DNA from: Caryophanales bacterium UBA784
GTDB lineage: Bacteria; Bacillota_I; Bacilli_A; RFN20; CAG-288
Length of the DNA: 64,000 bases
Assembly: GCA_002297045.1 (NCBI GenBank)
Contig: DBJE01000004.1
Location: forward strand, 1 to 64,000
Direction: 5' to 3'
The notes under the pieces are model-generated. The model did not search any database and was not told the origin of the DNA. It was given only the letters and a program-made list of their open reading frames with translations. The stretch's first letter is position 1; every line of letters begins with the position of its first letter. The position numbers were made by a program, and so were the translations under genes. This document shows, piece by piece, positions 10,001-17,465 of the stretch.

Positions 10001-11235
10001 GAAGAGTAGTCGATATAGCCTTTCTTCTGTCCGTTCAGGTCGATAAAGGCTGTATCCTTCCTTAACGTCGCCTTGGCACTGCCTTGGACATAGCTATCCT
10101 GTCCGTTCTCATTTAAGGCTATCTGGAAAAGCTTTCCCTGCTTATTGCCATCTTTATCGGCCTTATCGCTTAAATCAGCGGAAAGACGGAGGGTGGCATT
10201 CTTCGTCGCTTTGTTTGCATCCGTCACTCCAATCTTCACACTGGCATCGAAAGCCTTGCTCTTAGCTAGGTTAAAGGCAGTGTAGAAGAGAGGATCAAGT
10301 CCGTTGAGGTTGACAATATCCACGCCTTCTTCCTGAAGCTTAGAGAGAAGATCCTTGGAAACGAGGTTCGACGTGGTCGACTGTTTGCCCTTGGCCGATA
10401 AGGATACCTTGACCTGTCTGTCTTCGGCACCCTCCTGACCCTTAATGGTAAGAGTCAGATCTGCTTTCACGCCGGCGAAGTAGAGGCTTTTATCAGCGGA
10501 AAGCGTAACCGTTCCGAGATTATCCGGCAAGGTCAGAAGGAAGTCGTATCCACTATCGGTCACTGTCTCCGTGCTGTTTGCAAGGCAATCCTGGATTTTA
10601 GTTAATAAGTCGTTCCTTTGGTCGGTAAGGGATGAACTGCTCTCTCCCGCTCCTAAGGAAGAAAGAAGACCGGAAACATCGATTCCGGAATCCGTGGAGA
10701 CTAGTCCGACGATATCCCCGATAGCATCGGAATCGAGGGTGTAATATTTATTCTCCCGGTTGACAATGACCTTGTCGGAGGCAATGTACAGTCCTAAGTT
10801 CTCGTCGGCAATGTTTTTCTGTTCACTTTCGTTGATCTTCAGATTGACATTACCGGAGAATTTCGGATTGAAATCAACGGCATCCTGATAGGTCAGAGTG
10901 GAATCCAGATAGTTAAAAGCAACCTTCGTTCCATTTAGGGCGATGGAATACTCATTATAGAAACCGGTAATCGAAGCAGAAAGAGTATCAAGCTCCAGGG
11001 AAGAAGAAGTAAGGAGGTTATTCAGAAGCTTGTCCTGATTTGTCCTCGTGTCTCCGGTATTCTTGTCTCCGGTATTATCCTGATTCCGGTTGTACCTAAA
11101 GTTACTCACGCCATAGGAGGCAACAGCTCCTACGGACAAAGACATAGAGCTAGCCAAGGCTAGAAGAAGAAAATTATGTCTTCGTTTTTTCTTCTCTTCC
11201 TGCGTTTCGACATTTTCTAGTTTATTCTTTTTCAT
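7054..11235 (-). CDS. giant exported repeat protein (1393 residues), paralogue of its downstream neighbour
   Basis: 1393 residues. A positively charged cytoplasmic head (KKNKLENVETQEEKKKRRH) is followed by one hydrophobic segment at about 21-45, so it is a signal-anchor or exported protein. After FRYNRNQ and a Thr/Asn/Gly linker come beta-rich modules; a motif ending in ALGL, ALFG or AIGL recurs near residues 480, 737 and 988. DAIGDIVGLV and NGLDPLFY are shared with the 1318-residue protein, showing tandem duplication followed by strong divergence. The first codons overlap the stop of the 371-residue gene by 4 bases. No catalytic motif, sortase signal or known domain is apparent. Possible roles are surface structure, lipid or glycan binding, or host interaction, all inferred. 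Confidence 0.75.
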   Translation of the reverse strand: MKKNKLENVETQEEKKKRRHNFLLLALASSMSLSVGAVASYGVSNFRYNRNQDNTGDKNTGDTRTNQDKLLNNLLTSSSLELDTLSASITGFYNEYSIALNGTKVAFNYLDSTLTYQDAVDFNPKFSGNVNLKINESEQKNIADENLGLYIASDKVIVNRENKYYTLDSDAIGDIVGLVSTDSGIDVSGLLSSLGAGESSSSLTDQRNDLLTKIQDCLANSTETVTDSGYDFLLTLPDNLGTVTLSADKSLYFAGVKADLTLTIKGQEGAEDRQVKVSLSAKGKQSTTSNLVSKDLLSKLQEEGVDIVNLNGLDPLFYTAFNLAKSKAFDASVKIGVTDANKATKNATLRLSADLSDKADKDGNKQGKLFQIALNENGQDSYVQGSAKATLRKDTAFIDLNGQKKGYIDYSSVSTRRDSFSSLTGTKDVRNVAESVASLLNDCKLKDLLNGDYSVYKDFLKDRSTNQDGTYAKIVLSSSALGLSGDDNHDRILEIQYESEKNLGRDGIEIQYARVSNIPLGDHTLSLEFSLDDLSAKKLTKVESKDGYVSYNGATSLISSLGKIANRKKFGFAYNIGISNSKYNTNYSFDGQLNADLTNWITPLDKSTHPGKNYLDCEASITAHTKRNNVDHYLDARRVGDTSYLSYDNVLKEYRENAEIGNIVDAVRNGVKKRNDASSGSSVDASSVLSLVLDRISSVFSVENGLNLKNLDEYINISSETSDADHTLNRTLSPALFGFEGGLINLKTDSSADKVLSLSVSGLERLGYQFTFTLGYQEYVSANDVLYYGKKFDAAAFKKEAGEPVTKFEYLVNGVFDLFTGEQKYSFSLKAVLNAVDEKAVTTQKASLSGKVNRDIKNSQYNGALKVNIGKDNQYAYQPKLTFDYNNVAKDSLYVQYSGNSAKASPIGINCNKDTISNTISLLKNASTDHSQNLLLSLVKTISSSTSSLPILDLVNGKKDPLETVRNSNYVTKIDLRDSKIEVDLDAKAIGLTESEDKTVKVFLTFDSSKGAITGLNVDNLHIQDRTFNLNLDVSSLDKATSVSSLSEIKKTDSVKYISRDDLPLFLQLGLNSTDKQAYTRDGSLRVGIPLINDLVVKARLSAMVSFGDSTKGEKTEYQFYLTLSDQSSSFNTTYYFDSNSRVEGSASLDKGEVLIDYDNGQERTIRYVTTNEFVKHLGYYGLGRGLNFAKSESSDQIYSLKTKIVSSLDGLSLNGTSTTEEGSASATAKDAGGIRGTSILPEALINPDKTGHKDNTFSLGLDLSSIDLGVNGVSLGNDINRKLTHSDNSKNDGTFTSLSLSGELVSILDVASVGIDLELSKVDNFSLTNTVNTITTLYGASRENKVYYQILDGSKVEQKYHHEFLGKGGYYYLSFADNNTKENPTLVKVDKE

Positions 11236-12347
11236 TTGCTAAGTCCTCTGGCATATGCTAATAATTTCGGCTCATCACTTTCTCCCTTATCCCCTGTCTC
11301 TTCCTGTGGACCAGGAATAGTCAGCTCCTGTCCGGAAGAGGAGAAGGGAGTATCGGATGTATAGAAATAGGTATTGTCTGTTGACACACATTCAGCCTGG
11401 ATACCGGCCATGGCAGCAATATAGTTGCATTTGGTCACCGCCTTTTTCAGGGAAAGGGTGGCATCGAGGGTGAAATCGATAGAGACCGTCTTGAAGTTCG
11501 GAAGGTTCTTCAGCCCTCCCGTCCTCTGCCTCTGCCTGGCCATTTTCTTATAGCCGATAGTATGGTCGGAATCCCTTTCGATATGGACAAGATATTCCAA
11601 TCCTTTTTTCGTCCATGTCGCATCGGATACGGAGTCAGAAGAGAAATCAAAGTTGACGATTCCGCTTTCCTGCGTATTCCAACCCTGAGAAGAAGAATCA
11701 TAGGATTCAAACTTCCGGTTTCCCTTCTTATCCTGATTCAGGAAGTAAAGAGGAGCGACAAGCTTCCCTCTTTTCCCCCTCCTGTCGTCATAGCTATATT
11801 CGACAGGCGTTGCATCCTTCCACTTATCCGGAGTGCTTTCCGAGTACCTTTCAATCTTTCCGTCCTTATGGTCATAATACCGGTCGGCCGTATGAACGAA
11901 GGTAGAGGAAGAGATATTCTGGTTGAAGTTCACTTCCGGAGAGAAATAGGTGAAGGCCTCAATCTCCTGCTTGGTATTTCCGATTTTGACGTTCACCACC
12001 TGACTGATGTACCTGAGTCCGTACTTGGCTAAGGACATCTTGACAAATCCGGTGTTAACCAGCCTTACCGCCTGTTTCTTCCTGTCCTTTTCTTTTCCGG
12101 TGATGTCATTCCTCGAACTTTTGTCCTTCAGGGAAAGATAATCATATCCGGCAAAGAAACCATCGTAATTGTTCTTCGGTGCGGAGTGGCCAAACAGCCT
12201 GAAGCCGACACTTCCTATTCCAACACCAAGGGCACAGAAGGAAGTACAGAGGACGATCCTCTTTTTCCGCCTTGACCAAGGGTTATGTTTTTTCTTCGAT
12301 GGTGCTCTTTTTTCTTCTGGCACCTTATCTTGATTTTGATTGATCAT
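11232..12347 (-). CDS. membrane-anchored protein of unknown function, first gene of secretome operon
   Basis: 371 residues. A long basic cytoplasmic N-terminus (about 32 residues, many Lys/Arg) precedes one hydrophobic segment at about 32-52, so the bulk is outside the cell, anchored or cleaved. The extracellular part is Tyr/Asp/Ser-rich and carries no recognised motif. Being first in the operon and 4 bases overlapped with the 1393-residue gene, it is expected to be co-expressed with the giant proteins. The ATG has only a weak ribosome site, so a different start cannot be excluded. Function unknown. Confidence 0.7.
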   Translation of the reverse strand: MINQNQDKVPEEKRAPSKKKHNPWSRRKKRIVLCTSFCALGVGIGSVGFRLFGHSAPKNNYDGFFAGYDYLSLKDKSSRNDITGKEKDRKKQAVRLVNTGFVKMSLAKYGLRYISQVVNVKIGNTKQEIEAFTYFSPEVNFNQNISSSTFVHTADRYYDHKDGKIERYSESTPDKWKDATPVEYSYDDRRGKRGKLVAPLYFLNQDKKGNRKFESYDSSSQGWNTQESGIVNFDFSSDSVSDATWTKKGLEYLVHIERDSDHTIGYKKMARQRQRTGGLKNLPNFKTVSIDFTLDATLSLKKAVTKCNYIAAMAGIQAECVSTDNTYFYTSDTPFSSSGQELTIPGPQEETGDKGESDEPKLLAYARGLSK

Positions 12348-12369
12348 ACTCGGATTTTTCTGTGTTTGT

Positions 12370-12397
12370 ATTATAAATCCTGTTTTGCCTCGGTAAA
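12370..12397 (-). promoter_or_regulatory. candidate promoter of the secretome operon
   Basis: On the minus strand a perfect TATAAT (12370-12375) lies 23-28 bases before the first ATG of the operon. A weak TTTACC box (12392-12397) lies 16 bases further upstream. The surrounding spacer to the divergent HD gene is AT-rich. Confidence 0.45.
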
Positions 12398-12593
12398 ATA
12401 GTTTGTTTAAAAAACTATTTCAAATGTTTTAGTTCAATGCCTAAACCATTCGTTCTTTTCTCTTTTTCATGAAAAACAATTGAATTTCTGCTTTTTTCAT
12501 GGTTTCAGGAATAGCATGGTTTTTCTTTTTAATCATTGACAAGAGGAAAAAGCCTTCGGTCTTATAATATTATGTGAAAAAGAGGGAGAAGAC

Positions 12594-13268
12594 ATGGACA
12601 CACTTTCAGAAAAGCAAAGGCTAGAGGAGACAAGGAAGGAGACAAAGCTTCTGTTCAAAGACGACTATACCGGACATGACGTGGATCACTCCTTCCGTGT
12701 CTTTGAAAACGCAAAGAAACTAAGGAGCTACCCCTATGAAAAAAAGCCAAATGAATTCATTGTCTGCCTGGCAAGCCTGATGCATGACTGGGATGATAGA
12801 AAACTTTTTACGCGAAATTATCCTTATGAACACGCCATAGAGTTCAGGAAGAAAAGGGGTGTTTCCGCTTATGGACAAAACAGGATTGTCAACATCATTT
12901 CCCACGTATCCTACGGAGAAAGGTCGACAGATCTTCTCCCTCTCGAAGCACAGATCGTACAGGATGCCGACCGTCTTGATGCCATAGGGGCAATAGGAAT
13001 AGCCCGTGCCTTCCAGTTCGGAGGCTCCCACCAACGCAAGCTCTATGACTCAGAAGAAGTCATCCATCTCCATCCAAGCAAAGAAGAGTATCGGAATAAC
13101 ACTCTTTCCACGATTGCCCATTTCTATCAGAAGCTATTGCAAATCAAAGAAAAAAGGAACACGGAAGCCGGAAAGAAGGAAGCAGAGAAAAGAGAAGCCT
13201 TCAGGCTTTCCTTCCTTAAGGAATTCCAGGAAGAAATCAATGCTCCCCTCTATAAAGAACTCTACTGA
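12594..13268 (+). CDS. HD-domain metal-dependent phosphohydrolase
   Basis: 224 residues, similar in layout to YedJ-type HD hydrolases. The metal ligands are visible: GHDVDHS near residue 25 (H...H), LMHDWDD near residue 62 (the HD pair) and QDADRLDAIGA near residue 122 (the distal Asp). Such enzymes hydrolyse nucleotides or other phosphoesters, but the substrate is not predictable here. It opens a plus-strand group with the DUF523 gene 48 bases downstream and dus after it. The upstream spacer contains a TATAAT-like box at 12563. Its C-terminal 35 residues are Lys/Glu-rich and probably helical. Confidence 0.85.
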   Translation: MDTLSEKQRLEETRKETKLLFKDDYTGHDVDHSFRVFENAKKLRSYPYEKKPNEFIVCLASLMHDWDDRKLFTRNYPYEHAIEFRKKRGVSAYGQNRIVNIISHVSYGERSTDLLPLEAQIVQDADRLDAIGAIGIARAFQFGGSHQRKLYDSEEVIHLHPSKEEYRNNTLSTIAHFYQKLLQIKEKRNTEAGKKEAEKREAFRLSFLKEFQEEINAPLYKELY

Positions 13269-13316
13269 TCCTTTTTTCATTGACTCATTAACATAAATCC
13301 TTAAAATAGAACAGAT

Positions 13317-13781
13317 ATGAAAAAAGAAAAAGTACTGATTTCCGCCTGCCTTATCGGAGAAAACTGCCGTTATGACGGCAAGACGAAGAAAGTAAACGGG
13401 ATTCTCTCCCTTGCCAGATACTATGACCTGATTCCTATCTGCCCGGAACGTGAGGGAGGAAGGAAGATTCCCCGTGAGCCAAGTGAAATCCAAAGTGACG
13501 GCAGTGTGAAAAGCAAAAGCGGAAAAGATGTGACTGAACAATATAAAGCCGGAGCTTGGTGGGCAAGAAGCATTGTAGAAATCTATAATATCCATCTTGC
13601 CATCTTAAAAGAGAATTCTCCAAGTTGTGGAACTCATTTCATCCATAACGGTCTCTTTGACGGAGGAAAAATCCCTGGAATGGGGATTACGGCCAAGTTA
13701 TTAAAAAGTCATGGGGTGAAATGCATTAACGAGGATGAAGCCTTAGAATTATTGCACGCCAAAGAAAGCGAAAAGAAATGA
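13317..13781 (+). CDS. DUF523 family protein (YbbK-like)
   Basis: 154 residues, full length for the DUF523 family. Hallmarks seen are the N-terminal SACLIGENCRYDG, the CPEREGG-x-x-x-PREP block near residue 42, and KENSPSCG near residue 99. These give three conserved Cys-containing motifs that suggest a bound metal or Fe-S cluster. The biochemical role of DUF523 is not established. It overlaps dus by 4 bases (ATGA at 13778), so the two are translationally coupled. In other bacteria the family is also found beside RNA-modification genes; here the link is only by position. Confidence 0.85.
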   Translation: MKKEKVLISACLIGENCRYDGKTKKVNGILSLARYYDLIPICPEREGGRKIPREPSEIQSDGSVKSKSGKDVTEQYKAGAWWARSIVEIYNIHLAILKENSPSCGTHFIHNGLFDGGKIPGMGITAKLLKSHGVKCINEDEALELLHAKESEKK

Positions 13782-14764
13782 AGACCTTTTCGATTGCTGG
13801 AATAACAAGGAAAAACCGCTTCGTTTCCGCCCCTCTTGCCGGATACAGTGACTATGCAAGGCGGAAGATCAACTACGACTATGGTGCCTCCCTCCTCTAC
13901 ACCGAAAGGGAATCGTGCGAAGCGATAAGGCATAATTCAAGAATCAGCAAAAGGGAACTGAATAGGACAAAGAAAGACAAAGAAGAGGAGAAGGATGCGA
14001 AGCTTGCTCTGCAGATTTTCGGTGGAGACGCCGGACATATCCTCTCTTCCATTCCCCTAGTTGAGCAGAGGGCAGAATATGATTTCCTAGACTTCAACTG
14101 CGGCTGTCCGGCTCCGAAAGTCATCCGGCAGAAGTCCGGAAGCTTCTGGCTTAACCGTCAGGATGAACTAATTGATTTACTGAGCCAAATGGTAAGAATC
14201 TCCACCCATCCGGTCATTGTCAAAAGGCGGGTAGGATTTAACGAAGTGATCGACAGGGTTTCTCTTTGTAAGAGAAGGGAACAGGCAGGGGTCAAAGCCC
14301 TTTGTATCCATGCACGGACAAGAAAGGAAAGGTTCTCGCCAATTCTTCACTATGATGTCCTTAAGGCAGTAAAGGAGAACGTCTCGATTCCGGTTATTGC
14401 CAACGGCAACATCGGGGCGGACAATTTTATTGGCGTTCTAAACCAGACGAATGCCGATGCCGTTATGGTTGCCACAAAAAGGATCGGCTATCCGAAGATC
14501 TTTCAGGATAGGATACGGACGGAAGAAGGACTGAAGCCTTTGGAAACAACCTTTGAAGGGCAGGTTGCGGATTTGAAGAAACACCTTGACTATATCTACG
14601 CCACCAAGGATGACCTTACCGCTTCTCTTACTAGGCGCTCCATCGCGGTTCATTATCTCCGCGGTTTTGAAAACGCCAAAAGCAAACGGAATGCCTTAGT
14701 CCACTGCAAGACAAAACAGGATTATCTAAATGTCATTTCCGAAAGGGAAGGACAGAAAGACTGA
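13778..14764 (+). CDS. dus: tRNA-dihydrouridine synthase
   Basis: 328 residues, the usual length for Dus flavoenzymes, which reduce uridine to dihydrouridine in tRNA D-loops using FMN and NADPH. The TIM-barrel landmarks are all present: SAPLAGYSD at the N-terminus, LQIFGGD near 80, the catalytic Cys in NCGCPAPKV near 110, VKRRVGF near 148, CIHARTR near 176 and the FMN-phosphate loop IANGNIG near 207. The loop normally reading GRGALGNP is divergent (ATKRIGYP). It overlaps the DUF523 gene by 4 bases. The stop is TGA, supporting the standard code. Confidence 0.9.
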   Translation: MKTFSIAGITRKNRFVSAPLAGYSDYARRKINYDYGASLLYTERESCEAIRHNSRISKRELNRTKKDKEEEKDAKLALQIFGGDAGHILSSIPLVEQRAEYDFLDFNCGCPAPKVIRQKSGSFWLNRQDELIDLLSQMVRISTHPVIVKRRVGFNEVIDRVSLCKRREQAGVKALCIHARTRKERFSPILHYDVLKAVKENVSIPVIANGNIGADNFIGVLNQTNADAVMVATKRIGYPKIFQDRIRTEEGLKPLETTFEGQVADLKKHLDYIYATKDDLTASLTRRSIAVHYLRGFENAKSKRNALVHCKTKQDYLNVISEREGQKD

Positions 14765-14887
14765 CGGTTCAATAAAAAACACCCTAATCCGTTTTGGATG
14801 CTTGCTCTGTTTATATGTGGTGGATAGCGGATAGAACAAAAAAGCAAAGGCTATGTTTTCGTTTCTGATAACGAAAAAACTCAAGAA

Positions 14888-14976
14888 ATGATAATGATAA
14901 AGTCCTTTGTTTATCGCGTTTTTTGACTTTTATGCAACTTTTATTGAGCATTTTTGATAATGATGATAAGATAATG
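14888..14976 (+). promoter_or_regulatory. operator-like repeat block upstream of AlbA_2 gene (copy 1)
   Basis: The block holds ATGATAATGATAA at 14888-14900, an inverted repeat GATAAA-N8-TTTATC at 14896-14915, and a second GATAATGAT cluster at 14956-14976, ending 15 bases before the start codon. The same block, with the same 68-base spacing between the two GATAAT clusters, recurs after the gene at 16346. It is probably the binding site of the encoded winged-helix protein (inference). Confidence 0.6.
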
Positions 14977-14991
14977 ACGAGGAATTAAAAA

Positions 14992-16317
14992 ATGAACATT
15001 GGAATCGAAGATGAATGGGTCGAATTTAAAGAGAGCTGGTCAGAATGGGAAGAAGCAATGGATGACATCAGTGCCATTCTAAACAAGCATAGAAAAGGAG
15101 AAGTCTACTTTGGCGTAAAAAATAATGGAGATGTTGTCGGAAGGAAAGTAACTAGTAAGATTGGAAATGACATTGCGCAAAAAATCAATCAGACCCTAGA
15201 ACCGATTCCTTTTTATGAAATCCAGGTCAAGCAAACATCAGAAGGCCTCTCCTTCATTCATCTGCATTTTGAAGGAGATGATGTTCCGTATCGTTCGCAC
15301 GGAAAATACTTTATCCGAAATGGTGACAGAGCAGATTTAATGCCAACGGCCTTCTTGCACGATTATTTTTTGTCGATAGAAAAGAATTATTCGTTATGGG
15401 AAAACAGAAAAAGCGATTGCACTATTGATGACATTGATGAAAACAGAGTAAAACAAGTAAGGGCCGCAGGTAATGAAAACCATCGGATTTTTCATCCATA
15501 TCAAGGTGTAAAAGATGCCCTAAGTTTTTTCCATCTCATCAATTCAGACGGCTCGATTTGCAATGCCGGAAAGTATTTGTTTGGGAAAACAGATGTTATT
15601 GCAGCAAGAATGTCAACCCTATCTGGCAATACTAAAACTGTCTATAAAGATAGGTCTAGAAAATATGGGAATATTTTTGACCTTATTGATGAATCCTTAA
15701 ATTATATAACTACGCGATTAAACGCTGCACCAATCAAAGTAGAGGGTCAGGCAGAACGGAAAAGGGAACTGGAAATACCTTTCTCCGCTTTAAGAGAACT
15801 TATTGTGAATGCCTTTGGACATGCCAATTATTCACTGCCCTTAGAACATGAAATTGATGTCTTTGATAACCGGGTCAGCATTTTCAATCCTGGAATATTC
15901 CCTCTAGATTACACTCCAGAGGCATTTGCTATGAAAAGCGTAGATCCTGTCGATCGAAATTCCAAGATCGCCCGGGTTCTCTATGCAGCAAACTATATCG
16001 AACATTATGGGACAGGCTTCACCACAATCTTCAACGAATTTTCCCGGCATCGGATTTCCTATCACTATGAAGGGAGACGGGCGGGATTTTTGTTCGAAGT
16101 CTATCGAAAAGTCCCGTACATAACTAACCCTGAACTTAACGATTATCAGAACCTACTTCAACTGATAAAGGAGCAAAGCTATCTGACGCTTCAGGAAATC
16201 GCAGACGTACTGAAAAAGTCGAAACCGACAGTCAGCCGAAGGATTAAGCAGCTGGAAGACAATGGATCATTAACAAGAGTCGGCTCAGCTAAAAATGGAC
16301 ACTGGAAGGTCCGCTAA
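14992..16317 (+). CDS. AlbA_2/Schlafen-like ATP-binding transcriptional regulator
   Basis: 441 residues with three regions. Residues about 8-120 form an AlbA_2 (Schlafen-AAA_4) domain (EFKESWSE at the start, EVYFGVKNNGDVVG near 38). A GHKL-like HATPase_c_4 domain spans about 250-345 (ALRELIVNAFGHANYS, then GTGFTTIF). A C-terminal winged helix (about 385-441) carries TLQEIADVLKKSKPTVSRR. Proteins with this layout are widespread, often mislabelled as helicases, and are thought to be DNA-binding ATPases. It stands alone and is AT-richer than the preceding dus gene, flanked on both sides by the same operator-like block, which suggests a self-regulated, possibly mobile cassette. A GAGGAAT ribosome site supports the start. 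A paralogue sits at 51712. Confidence 0.8.
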   Translation: MNIGIEDEWVEFKESWSEWEEAMDDISAILNKHRKGEVYFGVKNNGDVVGRKVTSKIGNDIAQKINQTLEPIPFYEIQVKQTSEGLSFIHLHFEGDDVPYRSHGKYFIRNGDRADLMPTAFLHDYFLSIEKNYSLWENRKSDCTIDDIDENRVKQVRAAGNENHRIFHPYQGVKDALSFFHLINSDGSICNAGKYLFGKTDVIAARMSTLSGNTKTVYKDRSRKYGNIFDLIDESLNYITTRLNAAPIKVEGQAERKRELEIPFSALRELIVNAFGHANYSLPLEHEIDVFDNRVSIFNPGIFPLDYTPEAFAMKSVDPVDRNSKIARVLYAANYIEHYGTGFTTIFNEFSRHRISYHYEGRRAGFLFEVYRKVPYITNPELNDYQNLLQLIKEQSYLTLQEIADVLKKSKPTVSRRIKQLEDNGSLTRVGSAKNGHWKVR

Positions 16318-16345
16318 ACAAATTGATAATAATCATTTATAAAAA

Positions 16346-16424
16346 ATGATAATGATAAAACACTTTGTTTATCGCACTTTTTAGTTTTTCTATACATTTT
16401 TCTAATCGAATTTGATAATGATAA
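16346..16424 (+). promoter_or_regulatory. operator-like repeat block downstream of AlbA_2 gene (copy 2)
   Basis: This block repeats the upstream one: ATGATAATGATAA (16346-16358), the inverted repeat GATAAA-N8-TTTATC (16354-16373) with TTTATCGC, and GATAATGATAA 68 bases further on (16414-16424). The middle is partly diverged. It precedes the DeoR gene by about 250 bases, so it may also act on that gene, or it may be a duplication scar. The rest of the 354-base spacer (16425-16620) shows no gene. Confidence 0.55.
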
Positions 16425-16635
16425 ATTGAAGCCTTGAACCATGGAAAGCGAAGACCCGAATCGGAAATGAAAAAGATAGAAATCAGGTTTGATTAGACAA
16501 GAAGACTCTCATCGGCTTCTCATAAGACCTATGATTGTTCAATCTTGGCCGTTCCTCTTGTGTTTTTCTCTACTTGTTTAAGAAAATACCATTATATTGA
16601 GCATATCAGACTTGATAATGAACAAAATGCGCAAT

Positions 16636-16669
16636 AAAATGCTCATTGCCGAGATGGGAGGAGCATTTT
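16636..16669 (+). promoter_or_regulatory. leader hairpin overlapping the ribosome site of the DeoR gene
   Basis: AAAATGCTC (16636-16644) is a perfect 9-base complement of GAGCATTTT (16661-16669). The right arm begins at the last base of the GGGAGG ribosome site and ends just before the ATG at 16672. As RNA it could hinder initiation; as DNA it could be an operator for the DeoR protein itself. Both readings are inferences. Confidence 0.45.
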
Positions 16670-16671
16670 AG

Positions 16672-17442
16672 ATGAAGAACAGAGACAAGGAAATCCTCCG
16701 GTTACTGGAGGAGAGTCCAAATCAGTTTATTTCCGTCGACCAGCTTGCCGACTACTTCAAGACCAGTCCATCGACCATCCGACGAGACCTTCAGCGGAGG
16801 AGCGAACACCATCAGCTCAGACGAGTCCATGGCGGTGCCGCTTCGGTCCACTATTCCGGAACATTCCAGTTCGACCGTTTGGATAAAGAATACAGGGAAC
16901 GGGAAAGAAGGGAGCCGGACATCAAGAAAAGGATTGCCAGAAAAGCGGCATCTCTAGTCAAGGAAGGGGCATGTGTCTATAGGGACGCCTCCACCACAGT
17001 CGCTGCAAGGATTCCTTTTCTGCCAGACACTAAGTCCATTATCTATGTCACAAATTCCCCTTTGATTGCCCAGCGTCTTGCGGAAAGAAGCCTTACCTGT
17101 TATGTAACCGGCGGAGAGCTGAAACTGACGACCAATGCTTTTATCGGGTCATTTGCCATCGACCGGATTAACCACTTCAACTTCACCATCGGTTTCTTTG
17201 GAACAAACGGCATCCATCCTCAGGCTAAATTCACTACGCCAGACCCTCAGGAATGTGCAATTAAAATGGCGGCTATCTCCAAATGCTTCTCTATCTACAT
17301 TCTTGCCGATCACACAAAGCTCGACCGGATCTCAACCGTGACGTTCTGCGATTTTGCTGCTCCTACCCTGATTACTGACCAAAGGACAGATAAGTATCGT
17401 TCTCTCAGGAAATCAATTGAAGTTGGAGATAGCGGAAACTAA
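16672..17442 (+). CDS. DeoR/GlpR-family sugar-phosphate-responsive repressor
   Basis: 256 residues, typical family length. The N-terminal helix-turn-helix (about 6-57) has the DeoR signature: VDQLADYFKTSPSTIRRDL followed by RRVHGGA. The C-terminal DeoRC effector domain (about 75-235) contains the usual hydrophobic core and ADHTKLDR near residue 213. Such proteins repress sugar catabolic operons and release DNA on binding a sugar phosphate. The sugar-kinase gene starts 23 bases downstream, so this is probably a fruR- or lacR-like local regulator of that gene. A strong GGGAGGAG ribosome site precedes the ATG and is overlapped by an inverted repeat. Confidence 0.88.
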   Translation: MKNRDKEILRLLEESPNQFISVDQLADYFKTSPSTIRRDLQRRSEHHQLRRVHGGAASVHYSGTFQFDRLDKEYRERERREPDIKKRIARKAASLVKEGACVYRDASTTVAARIPFLPDTKSIIYVTNSPLIAQRLAERSLTCYVTGGELKLTTNAFIGSFAIDRINHFNFTIGFFGTNGIHPQAKFTTPDPQECAIKMAAISKCFSIYILADHTKLDRISTVTFCDFAAPTLITDQRTDKYRSLRKSIEVGDSGN

Positions 17443-17465
17443 AATGGAAAAGAGGTATTAATAAA

